Below, one piece after another: positions 11,372-20,794 of a stretch of DNA of 64,000 nucleotides. The position numbers and the translations under genes were made by a program. Each line of letters opens with the position of its first letter. Positions within the stretch are counted from its first letter, which is position 1. The stretch is from contig CM037584.1 of assembly GCA_021018995.1 (NCBI GenBank), positions 150,305,317-150,369,316 on the forward strand. The letters are read 5' to 3'. The notes below the pieces were generated by a model, which saw nothing but the letters and a program-made list of their open reading frames with translations, did not search any database and was not told the DNA's origin. This DNA comes from Chloranthus sessilifolius. Its lineage: Eukaryota > Streptophyta > Magnoliopsida > Chloranthales > Chloranthaceae.

Positions 11372-12299
11372 CTGCTCAGGGATCATTAGGTCAAGTTGGG
11401 ACCTTAAACCGATCTCCAAGTGCTTCATGCCCACATCACGGCATTGGGCTTGGTTCCAGTTGTTAAGAAGAGGGTAAGTAAGTTCCTCCGAGTGAAGAAG
11501 TGGGCGCCCAGGGTGAAAATGGTGTGACCCCCATAGCTAAAATGAGCATCGCACAGGAGCAGGTCAGTAGCATATAAAGATCATTCGAGAAAATTAGCGA
11601 AAGCGAAAGAATGAGGGATTACCTCCAAGGCAGCCTAAAAACCAACAATAGATTTGGAATCCCCGATTGTGACCCAAGCTAAGTTAAACATCAGCCATGC
11701 GTACCCAGCTCCGCCCCAGTCATACCTATGGACGTCACCTCAGTTGTCCATGACGCTCAACAATGCTAGGAAAACTCGGCCACCGCTTGCATTGGTAAAA
11801 AGGGTCTTACCCAGTAGGATCAGAAGAGTAATGCGGGCCAAGACGATCGCCCGCTCAGGCGTAATATAAAGCACCCTGTCTGGCTACCCCAGGTCCACCA
11901 ACTCGTCGGCCATGTAAAGTGCGGTAAGCCAGGACATCTTGACCTCAGTACCATGCGTCTGTCCACGAGGGGGATAGGCCCCAATCAGTTGATGACGTCC
12001 TCTCTACTTGTCACGGAGAGGCCGGCTATCGGTATCCCTCCCATCCTGATACCCATAATCATTGCCCAATCAACAGGTGCCAGGGTCATCTCGGCATACG
12101 ACAAATGAAAGGTCATCGTCTCAGGGCATAACCGTTCGATCAGGGCGTTCAGATAGGCTGCATCAGCCCTCATGGCGGGGTAGGACAGAAACTCCCCGAA
12201 GCCCACTTGCGCTAGCAAGAACGTCACTACGGGAGGGACGTAGAGATAGAAGTCCTGGAAATTGAGCCACCCCCCGCGGAATACAATAGAGGGCAAGTC
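11372..12299 (-). pseudogene. PMD-A domain-coding exons
   Basis: From 12299 the frame encodes the PMD signature order: an ALIERLCPET-like helix, TFHLSYAEM, TLAPVDWAMIMGIRMGG, then after a frame change near 12000 an LTALYMADEL / LLILLGKTLFT block and a YDWGGAGYAWLM block. Exon 11536-11372 continues with WGSHHFHPGRP and YPLLNNWNQAQCRD, matching the usual PMD stretch of trp-centred motifs. Stops at about 11884 (TAG), 11740 (TGA) and 11636 (TAG) interrupt the second half. Domain recognition is by motif order, not a search. Confidence 0.7.
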
Positions 12300-12578
12300 C
12301 TGTGTCAGAAGAGAAAAGTGCATCAGATCATGGAAAGAAAGAAAACCTGCACGAAAGAAAGAAATCTTAACCTTCTTTTACCTGGCCCGCTATACCGAAA
12401 GTCGAAATATGGGTGTACTATTGATGTAGGAGGCCGACTCGGGTGACCTCGCCCTGTATTTCGAGCCATGGGCCCACTTTCCGCTCCACCCAAAGGAACT
12501 GCTCCCTCGTGGGCCGTATACTATCTCGGACCCCTCCTCGTGGCCTTCCTCAGGAACGTGCTCATCGCCACCCGACAT

Positions 12579-13640
12579 TCTGGAGCAATAAAAATCAATC
12601 ACGTCAGAGCAGATCAATGATAAAGAGCCATGATATACTATGCTGCAAAGGAAGGTAAGTACGCTCACCCTTCCCCTTTTTTTTACTTATGAGAGATACA
12701 TATGCATAAACAAAAAAAAAGGATCCCTTTTAGATTAAAAACCAAATCCTTTCTTCAAGAAATGATAAATAACAAAATTTTCCTTCCTACCTTTGAAAAT
12801 AAAACAAGTTAGAATCAAATAAAATCATTCTTTTATGTTTCTAAACAAAAAAAAAGACAGAGTAAAAATCCTTTCTTTTTTACACTTAGAAAAACAAAAA
12901 ATAATCCTTTACTTTGTTTGTCAAAAAAAAAAACAAAAAATAACCCTTTACATTGTTCATCAAAAAAAAAAAACAAAAGCCAAAAACAAAAAAATAATCC
13001 TTTACTTTGTTTGTTGGAATAAAATGAAAAGTAAAACCAAAAACAAAAAATTCCCTTTACTTTGTTTGCAAAAGTAAAACAACACAAAATTTTTCCTTGC
13101 AAATATAAAACCAAAAACAAAAAAAAATCCTTTACTTTATTTGCAACAATAACAAGAAAATTAAAAAAGAATCCTTTGCTTTATTTAAGTAAAAACCAAA
13201 AAAACAAATATCTTTACTTTATATAAACAAAAAAAATCCCTTTCAATATGTACAAGTAAAAAAACAAAAAAACAGCAATAAAAAATATATAAAATATATA
13301 TAATATATTATGCAAAACCCATGAAACAACAAAAATAGGGCATCATTCATGAGAAACCATCTACACACCATCAATAAGCATGCATGCCATGAAAATAAAC
13401 CATTACTCATCAAAGAATGCAAGATCATGATCATACTTGCAAGAAAAAAAGAAAAAAATCAAGAAAAAAAAGAGAGTTTTTAATGGTTACCTTGTGTAGA
13501 AGATGGGGTCTTTGATCTAGCGCGGGCCGGGGATCGATTGACAATGGCAATGAGCCATGCGTAGAGGCAACGTGTAAGAACCCTAGGGGGTCGGGTTTCA
13601 GTTTAAGAGGAAGGGGGGGAGAAAATTTTGAAAAAATACC
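12579..13640. repeat. A-rich 5' flank of PMD-A with degenerate repeat
   Basis: From about 12890 to 13240 a loose unit containing ATCCTTTACTTTGTTTG followed by an A-run recurs every 50-65 bp. Apparent open frames are lysine/asparagine-rich or phenylalanine-rich low complexity. For the minus-strand PMD-A gene this would be leader or first intron. No gene is seen. Confidence 0.55.
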
Positions 13641-13659
13641 CCACAGCCCATTCCCGGGC

Positions 13660-13667
13660 TATTTAAA
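13660..13667 (-). promoter_or_regulatory. TATA-like box of PMD-A promoter
   Basis: TTTAAATA on the minus strand, 18 bp downstream of the last palindrome of array 2 and upstream of the first PMD-A exon. Array plus TATA repeats the arrangement in the Tat-A LTR (array 16262-16613, TATA 16895-16902). Confidence 0.5.
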
Positions 13668-13684
13668 TCACTCGCCAGCCAAGC

Positions 13685-13805
13685 TTGGCGCAACTAACAG
13701 TTGTGCCAGGCAATTTTGGAGCACCTTTTGGCTTGGCGCAACTATTAATTGTGCCAGGCAAATTTTGGCCTTTTGTTGGCCTGGCGCAACTAATAGTTGC
13801 GCCAG
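13685..13805. repeat. Palindrome array 2: three 25-bp palindromes at 48-bp spacing
   Basis: Copies lie at 13685-13709, 13733-13757 and 13781-13805 (perfect), centred at 13697, 13745 and 13793, exactly 48 bp apart. This is the same unit as array 1. It sits upstream of the PMD-A gene as read on the minus strand. Confidence 0.93.
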
Positions 13806-14094
13806 CCCTTAATAGGTCGGGTCTTGGGCCCGGTACGGACCACATGCGTGGCTCGAGATCCCCCCTTCTCGTTTGCTTACTACTCCCGACAGATGCACGT
13901 GCTCCCAAGTAGTTTGTCGATCCTCATTCGACCTATCCAGGAAGCTGTGCTAAGAATAAAGTGGACCGAGGGCAATAGGCATCCTGATCCTACACTAAAA
14001 AATATAAAAAGTCCAAAAGAAAAAATGATGAAAGAAAAAAGGAGAGAAGAAAAAAAAATCCCACAGAAAAGCCAAAAAGATGACTCGCATAAAA

Positions 14095-14545
14095 TGTTAG
14101 AAAAATTCACATAAAATGATAACTTTGAAAACCCAAAAAATTCACATAAGATGATAACTTTGAAAAAACAAATTCACATAAAATGACAACTTTGAAAAAC
14201 CAAAAAATTCACAAAAAATGACAACTTTGAAAAGCCAAAAACTTCACATAAAATGATAACTTTGAAAAATCAAAAAATTCACATAAAATGATAACTCTGA
14301 AAAACCAAAAAATTCACAAAATGATAACTTTGAAAAATAAAAAAATTCACATAAAATGATAACTTTGAAAAATTAAAAATTCACATAAAATGATAACTTT
14401 GAAAAACCAAAAAATTCACATAAAATGATAACTTTGAAAACCAAAAAATTCACATAAAATGATAACTTTGAAAACCCAAAAAAAGTTCACATAAAATGAT
14501 AACCTTGAAAAACTAAAAAAATCCATAAAATAATAACCTTAAAGA
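14095..14545. repeat. 34-bp minisatellite, about 13 copies
   Basis: The unit is TTCACATAAAATGATAACTT followed by TGAAAAACCAAAAAA, about 33-36 bp, repeated head to tail with small indels. The end is degenerate (ATCCATAAAATAATAACC). Minisatellites ahead of the 3' LTR are common in Tat/Ogre elements (established). There are no spacers of unique sequence. Confidence 0.93.
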
Positions 14546-15849
14546 TTCGCACTCTGAAAATTAAAAAAAAAAAAATCGTCACAAAAATAAAATAATAACC
14601 TGTTTGGGCCCCCCCACAGAAGAGCGCACATGCATAATGCGGTAAAATGTCAATGTTTTGTCAGCACTACAGCAGTGCCATATTAAAGTCCTGAGTCTAA
14701 GGTTCGCCTCAGATCTTTGGATCCTGCTTTAAGGTAGGAGCAATGGTGTCGGTCCTGGTCAACAATCAATGTTTTGATCAAGTCGACTCCACTGCTAAAT
14801 CTTTGTGGTGAGTGTTATTTTGGATTCATATGAACTTAAGTATCTTAAGCTTCAGATACTCCGTTGGAAAAGGTCAATCGTTGGTTGAGACTGACCTGTT
14901 GAGAATGAGATTACATATCAACCAAACTATGCGCAACCATGCATCCAGAAGGGTTCATTTCCCCTTTATTTTTTGCAGGCTTAAAACCTGTATTGGCAGC
15001 AGTATCCCTGTAAAGTGTACGCTATGCGTCTGAGTATCCGTATAATGATCGTTTGTCCCCCTAAATTGTACCCGAGCAGGTCCAGGTCGGGACTTCCATC
15101 GCCTATATTGCTTATCGCCCCTAATGGGTGCATGTTTATGCATAGTTAAATGATGTTTATGATCATTGTTGGAAAAATCAAACCAGGATTGGATGTCCCT
15201 TTTGAGAGATGCCCAATGTTTGGTTGGATCTATTTAAGGTAGTTGAAGCTGGATGCTTTAGGTCATATTGATCCGGAGCACATCTCTAAAAGTAGCACGT
15301 CCTCCCAAAAAGCGTTGCGACAACTATTCGCTTCGCTCGGGTAGTCATGCTAAATAAACTTCGGGATCGATGGGCTCACCCAAAGATTTTGAGCCTTGCT
15401 TTCAGCAGGGGCACCCGCGAATAGTCAGATGGGGCAATCAAATGCCTTGTAAGATTGGACACAAACCGTGGAGCCTTGTGTATGTTTATTTCGCGCCTAT
15501 CTTTGAATGTGGGTGATCACCCCTCTTACTTACGAAGCTGTTGCATTCAGAATAAATCTTAAATATCAAATACTTTCAAATCATCTTAGGAAATGAATAT
15601 TTAGCCTGACATACAGAGCTTTCGCAACTCGTTCCACCTCGGTTATGCCCAGTAATGTCGCTAAGCGCTTGGGAACCGATTACCTTGAGAAACGAAAGTT
15701 TATCCTGACATCCAGGGCTTTTCTTTTCTCACCATGTTACTCATCTGATGTTTGAAATTCATTCTAAATGTAGTGGACCTGTCAGTAATGCCTTAGACTT
15801 CTTCGGATATCTCTTTTCTTTGGTATTTGATTACTAGTGATCGGATATC
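14546..15849. other. Tat-A 3' untranslated region, nothing recognised
   Basis: 1.3 kb between the minisatellite and the polypurine tract. I see no long open frame, no repeat and no match to other parts of the window. Confidence 0.5.
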
Positions 15850-15862
15850 AAAGAGGGGCATC
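15850..15862 (+). promoter_or_regulatory. Polypurine tract, Tat-A
   Basis: AAAGAGGGGCATC directly before the LTR start TGTAGACGCCC. The same arrangement (GAAGAGGGGCATT then TGTAGACACCC) precedes the Tat-B LTR at 53157, so both are 3' LTR boundaries. Confidence 0.75.
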
Positions 15863-16261
15863 TGTAGACGCCCAAATTTGGCCCAAGCCCCGATCGAAAC
15901 ACATTTCGAGAGAGGCACACTTTCATGCTTTTGATGGCATGTATGGTACCCTTAGATACCTTCCTAATTAGGAATCATCTCAAATCCCTCAGAATTTTTC
16001 CTGAACCTTTAGAAATCAATCCCGACCCTTAGACCCCCTTCCGAACCTTAAACCTAACCTTCTCGGGCAATGGATGAGGAGTGGTGCATCTGAACTAGCT
16101 ACAACATTCTACTATGATCAAATCTCATACCATTAAAAGGTAGAAATTGTCAACTTTCCAACAGTCCAAGAACCACCCCAATCGGAGTTGTACATCAAAA
16201 GATATGGTAGTCTGAACCTGGAGGGCACAAGCGTAATTTTGATTAGGCCCTCCCTTGAGAT

Positions 16262-16613
16262 TTGGTGCAACTAATAGTTGCGCCAGTTATATTTTTTCCT
16301 AGCGCAACTATTAGTTTTGCCAGACCATTTTCCTAGAATTTATGCTTGGCGCAACTAATAGTTGCGCCAGTATTAAAGTGGGCCCCACCCTCGCGAAGCC
16401 AACTTCTAGGCCACTGTTCAATACTATTTTACTGTACATTTACCTGGCGCAACTATTAGTTTCGCCAGGCCATTTTCCTAGAATTTATGCTTGGCACAAC
16501 TAATAGTTGCGCCAGTATTAAAGTGGGCCCCACCCTCGCGAAGCCAAATTCTAGGCCACTGTTCAGTACTATTTTACTGTACATTTGCCTGGCGTAACTA
16601 ATAGTTGTGCCAG
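16262..16613. repeat. Palindrome array 3: six 25-bp palindromes in the Tat-A LTR
   Basis: Copies start at 16262, 16299, 16346, 16444, 16491 and 16589. Centres are 16274, 16311, 16358, 16456, 16503 and 16601. A 145-bp segment containing AGTATTAAAGTGGGCCCCAC is duplicated, which produced copies 3-6. Arms carry one to three changes each. The array is about 280 bp upstream of the LTR TATA box. Confidence 0.92.
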
Positions 16614-16894
16614 GCATATGAACAGTAACCTTTCGTTTTGCCTCGAATTTTGTGATTAAGGTTTGACTTGTTGACCACCTAGGTCTTTGGGGTGTGTTTT
16701 GTTAGTTCTGTTGCACCCTCTTACACTCTATTTGCAACCCGTTAGGTGACTTAATGCCCCTCCCTATCATCCACCATTGGAGGCCATTTTCACACATTTT
16801 AAGGCTTCAAAAACTCTAGGAATCCTTAGATGTGAGATTACCTAATTGCTAAACCCAATTAACATCTAAGTGGCCTCCTAACCCACCCATTTCC

Positions 16895-16902
16895 TATAAA
16901 TA
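16895..16902 (+). promoter_or_regulatory. TATA box, Tat-A LTR
   Basis: TATAAATA in the context TTCCTATAAATAGAGCCC, a canonical plant TATA box inside the LTR and downstream of palindrome array 3. Confidence 0.75.
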
Positions 16903-17553
16903 GAGCCCCCCTCCCTTTGGTTTAAGGGTTGAGAATTTTGGCCTAAGAGAGAAAGAGCTTAAGTGAGAAGATCTTTCTCCCTTTGGTGCACATTTCCCAT
17001 ACAAAAATCAGAATTCAAAACCTTCTTCCCCACCGTTGCCTTTCATCAAAAGCCTCTAGGTTAGATGTGTGTTCTACCCTAGCACCCTCCCTCTATCTCT
17101 TAGCTATCTCCATTAAGAGTTAGAACCCATTCTCAAGTCATTCAAGCCTTCAAGAGCTCATCAAAAGCAAGCCATGCAAGGCTCCCCTACGGTGCTGCAA
17201 GGGCCCGAGGGCTCCGGCTCTCCCCTTTCTTCTCCTATCTCTTTTAGCTCTTCCCATCCTCCCATTTGTGTCATTACACCGCCGAATTTTTGATAGGAAT
17301 GGAGGGGCACAAATAGGATTTAAGGCCCATTCAGGCAAGAGGAAGCCATTTTCTTTTCTTTTACTTTATTTTTGTGTTGGCCATTGGTAGAGACCGTGTT
17401 AAGCAGTTTGATTGGGTGCCTAACACCTTCCCAATCGATAACCGAAGCCCCTACCCAAGAGCCTTTAGTGTGAACCGAATTCAGAGTCATATTTGTGGTA
17501 CTTCGGTGCTTATAAAAATGATATAGGTATCCTGGGACACCAAAAGCTCTGGG

Positions 17554-17563
17554 TGGCGACTCT
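17554..17563 (+). promoter_or_regulatory. Possible Tat-type primer binding site
   Basis: TGGCGACTCT just after the end of the Tat-A LTR resembles the primer site of Tat/Ogre elements. Only about ten bases fit, and the following bases do not continue the match. If real, the LTR is followed by internal sequence and is shared between two element bodies. Confidence 0.4.
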
Positions 17564-18599
17564 ATATTTTTGTTAGAGAGCGTATCGACGCGACGAGATC
17601 GTCAAAAATCCCACGGTTGTACACCTATCATACTTCTCCCTAATAACCGCAGGATAGGATGACCACTACCCCTAGGATAATCCCTACATATAATCGACCT
17701 AATAAAAAAAGGGAGACCTCCCCGTTTCGGAGACAGCACCGATCAATCTTCCTTCAAAACTAACTCACCAAAGACCCATGACTGCTTATAGATCCAAAGT
17801 GCTCATCTCGAAACCCATAAAAGCTCCATTGCATCTTGACACTAGGGCATTTTTTTTATATCAGAAGAAGAATCATATCAGAAGTGCTAACTTGTTCCCA
17901 AAGAAGAGAAATGACGAAGTTACCATCCGAAAAGTGCTACCGAAGATACCATACTGTTGATCCTATCACACTCCTACACTGGGGCATTTTTATTTTATTG
18001 TTTTATTATTACTTCTATTTTAGCTATTTGTTTTCCCTGCTGCATTATTTTCATTTCTAAGAAAAAGAAAAAAAAATAAGAAAAAAAAGAGAAAAAAAGA
18101 AAGGAAAAACCACATATCTATCATTTGCTACCAGACTCCGGTCTGAGACACTTGCCCCTCTTGACAATAAGCATGGGGGAGAACAAAAACCACTGACAGC
18201 ATTACTCTCACATGCACAGATATGCAAGCAACCTTCAACCATCACTGGGCCAGCTCAGGAAGCATCCAAGTCCTAATGACGGACGACGACGCTAAAGTTA
18301 CCAAAAGACAAAAGTGAACGGAAGAAGTAACTAAAAGGAAAAGGAGCTAATCAGGTACATCTCAACCAAAATCTCCATATATATATATATATATATCAAA
18401 GTTTTCTTCCTTTATACACTTGTGACCAAGGGCATCCTCCCATATATGTACAACTCACACACACATGCCATGGATATAAAATAAATGCACACACACACCC
18501 CTACTCCCTACGCTACTGCTGGGATGGCTGAGCGCTGTTGTCCCCAGTATCATCAGCTCAGAGGTTTGCAGATTGGTCCTCTAAAAATACAATCCTGAC
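17564..18599. other. Tat-B body upstream of the PMD-B gene end, no gene seen
   Basis: No recognised open frame. It contains two TAGGGCATTTTT / TGGGGCATTTTT-type strings, an A-rich run at 18061-18105 and a short (AT)n run at about 18378-18397. It would be the 3' flank of the minus-strand PMD-B gene. Confidence 0.4.
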
Positions 18600-18671
18600 A
18601 CCCAGAGTCGGCGGAACCTCTAAATGACGAGACCCTGCAACAGAACTCCCCTCACTCGCCTGACTAGCGGA

Positions 18672-18971
18672 TCACCTCGATCGAGAATGAGGAGGATACC
18701 TCGCAAGAACCTCATGAACAATAGGATCCTCACGAGCATCATCCCTGACATGACCATGTGACGTGTGACGAGACTGCCCAGCCGAGGTACTCGTAGCCCT
18801 CGAACCCGATCCACCAAGCTGATGAGCTAGCCTATATATCCCTCGCTCACTCCTCATCAGACGATATTGCAACTGGTTTAGGGATGCTTGCATCTCTACC
18901 CGCATTGTCCGACTAGCCGCCTCTAATGCCTCAGTCTGAGTCCTCTGTGTCACCATCATCTCGACGAACAT
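18672..18971 (-). pseudogene. PMD-B C-terminal exon
   Basis: Open for 99 codons. A predicted coiled coil (TQTEALEAASRTMRVEMQAS, then LNQLQYRLMRSERGIYRLAH) is followed by a Ser/His/Arg-rich tail ending SRSR. The position fits the end of the PMD-B gene. The exon boundary on the acceptor side is unresolved. Confidence 0.55.
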
Positions 18972-20046
18972 GTCCTCTCGACTCTACGTCTCCCCAACGA
19001 CTCGCCTCACCTCAGGAGTGGCTCGCGCCACCTCTAGACCCGCCTCCTCGAGCTGACGAACCTGCATAACTGCACCAAGTCAAACGAAAACTAACATATA
19101 TATCAACAAAATGAGAAACTTTGAAAAGGAAAGGATTATACCAGATCCTGCCTCTCCTCCAGGAGTCGCCCAACCGTCTCAACAGTCACTGGCTCAGCAG
19201 GAGGCATGGAAGGAACAGTGAACGTAGGCGGCTGCAACCGAAACAGACAAACACATCAGAAATACTATAATAACAACTAAACTACGAACATAATAACTAA
19301 AATGTACCTGAGTAGGGATAGGAACAGACTCCTGAGGTGGAGCCTCGGGAGTGGAGTCCGGAACAGGCTATACAAACGACCAAACAAACCAGTACAAGAC
19401 ATGTCAGAATAAAATAAAGAGGAAATAACCTAAACAGAATTACACCACAAAAAAAAAAACTTTACCTGGCTCTCGGAACATAGAGAGGTAGTAGTCGCCT
19501 CTCTCGCCTAAAGATCCTTGGTAACCCAACGCTAAAATATTACATAATGTTAATAAGCTACTAACTACTAAGAAAGGCAAAACAATAACGCCCTACGAAC
19601 CACAATGATGCAAAGAAGATAAAAGATTGAGTGGAACTTACCCAATGATCTAGCTCGGCCTGAAGCTAAGCCATCGTTGGATCCTCCCGACTGGAGGAAG
19701 CAACTGAAGATGGATCAAATGTAGGGACGAAACCTCTAGCACTGAGCTCGGCTCTCTATGAATAACAATAAACACATCAGTCGACAAGCTCACAACCTTA
19801 ACAATGCTAGACTATATTTATAAAGACACTTGCCAATCGATCAATTTTAGAACATAGACTGGCCGCTGCCTCCCGGTCAGCCAGCTGCTGACTGCGATAG
19901 ACATCTAGCAGGGCCGCCCGATGAGTGACCTCACCCTCCCTTTGAGACTGTCCAAAATAAAATAAGACGAGACACCACAACCATGTTAGAACAACCAGAA
20001 TATCGGGTCCACATCAAACAAAAAATAAAAACATAAATTAACTCAC

Positions 20047-20689
20047 CATGAGCCACCGAGTCTCCGCTAGCTGAATCCCCAACTTATCCTCCGCTGCCCT
20101 AGCCTGAGCAATGGAGGAGGCTAAGGAGTGCAACATCTCCTCATCCGGACGAGGAGCACACCTCATCTGCTCCATCTCCCTATGGAGAGCGTCTACTGCC
20201 CCCCGCACCCTTGCGGTGACATGGCCCTGCTCCAGCGTAGCCAGGGCCGATCATCCTCTTTGCCACTTAGTGGTAAATCTCTAGAGGGACTCCCTGAACG
20301 AGCCCCAACTATCATTCTACCAGAGGTGTGGATCCTCTCCACCCTCTTAAAATAATGGACCCATATGTCCACATCAAAGAAGGGCCGACCAGACTGAGTC
20401 GCTGACACATCTGCATCCTCCTCATCCTCATAAGGCCTCCAAATCACCTACAACTAAGCAAATGAACCGATCCTTCAATGAAGACTCAGATACTAAAGAC
20501 TGAACCAAAAATGTATGTATGACGATCTATACCTACCCCGCATGCAAAGAGGCCGTACGCGGTCTGAAGATCCGAAGACCAGCGACAACCCCTCAATGCC
20601 TCCCTCCACACGTGCATCCGCAGAAATGTGAACGTCACCTCCAACAGAACTCCCGGACAAAGGAAAGCGAAATGATCATACGCCCAAAA
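20047..20689 (-). pseudogene. PMD-B downstream exons flanking the intron after Ath-2
   Basis: Exon 20689-20537 (FWAYDHFAFLCPGV to GLFACG, donor GTAGGT) and exon 20447-20047 (acceptor TTGTAG; WRPYEDEEDAD, VDIWVHYFKRVERIH). After a frame change near 20240 the frame continues as a heptad-like helix (EMEQMR, SIAQARAAEDKL) to a GTGAGT donor. The WxPYED block follows the PMD core in transposon-borne PMD proteins. Confidence 0.68.
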
Positions 20690-20794
20690 CTGAAAAGATA
20701 AAAAAATAATAACAATAACAACAACGACACACAAAGAAGAGACACTAAGAAAATATTACTATTAAATGACAAAAAATTAACCAAACTAAGGACA

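Larger units (their letters stand above)
996..12578 (-). pseudogene. PMD-A: plant mobile domain protein gene, multi-exon, split by two retrotransposons
   Basis: Minus-strand gene for a plant mobile domain (PMD, 'aminotransferase-like') protein. Such proteins occur in transposons and in the host silencing factors MAIN and MAIL1 (established). Exons with plausible splice sites are 12578-12382 (acidic N-terminus), from 12299 (first half of PMD), about 11990-11620 (second half), 11536-11372, 11271-10904, 10811-10594 continuing across both insertions (8473-8441, then 1410-~1300), 1282-1214, and 1127-996 ending in a TAG. The last exon encodes a basic RRRKKSK-type tail. Exons 11536-11372 and 1282-1214 are whole codons. 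Damage: a frame change near 12000 and premature stops near 12390, 11884, 11740, 11636, 11130 and 10650, most readable as C-to-T changes of CAG, CAA or CGA. Ath-S and Ath-1 sit in its 3' coding part. The junction of the first two exons does not keep frame, so that boundary is uncertain. Confidence 0.75.
1..17551 (+). mobile_element. Tat-A: Tat/Ogre-like LTR retrotransposon, 3' part, interrupted by Ath-1 and Ath-S
   Basis: The 3' part of a plus-strand Ty3/Gypsy element that begins left of the window. Read in order it holds an open tail at the left edge, palindrome array 1, a PMD gene on the opposite strand, palindrome array 2, a 34-bp minisatellite, a purine tract and an LTR with palindrome array 3. 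An antisense accessory gene between pol and the 3' LTR is a known arrangement in Tat-lineage elements (established knowledge). The same 25-bp palindrome on both sides of the PMD gene and in the LTR ties these parts into one element. Two younger insertions split it. The lineage call is inference, because its own gag-pol is not in view. Confidence 0.6.
15863..17551 (+). repeat. Tat-A LTR
   Basis: Begins TGTAGACGCCCAAATTTGG after the PPT. It holds palindrome array 3 (16262-16613), a 145-bp tandem duplication (about 16322-16611) and a TATA box (16895-16902). The 3' end is placed before a TGGCGACTC primer-site-like sequence at 17554 and is approximate. The 5' partner LTR is outside the window. Confidence 0.65.

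Noticed and set aside
12833-13120. Lys/Asn-rich and Phe-rich open frames on both strands
   Set aside because: Low-complexity A/T-rich repeat region, not conserved in the other PMD unit.
14095-14545. CRISPR-like regularity
   Set aside because: Units are contiguous with no unique spacers, and the DNA is plant nuclear.
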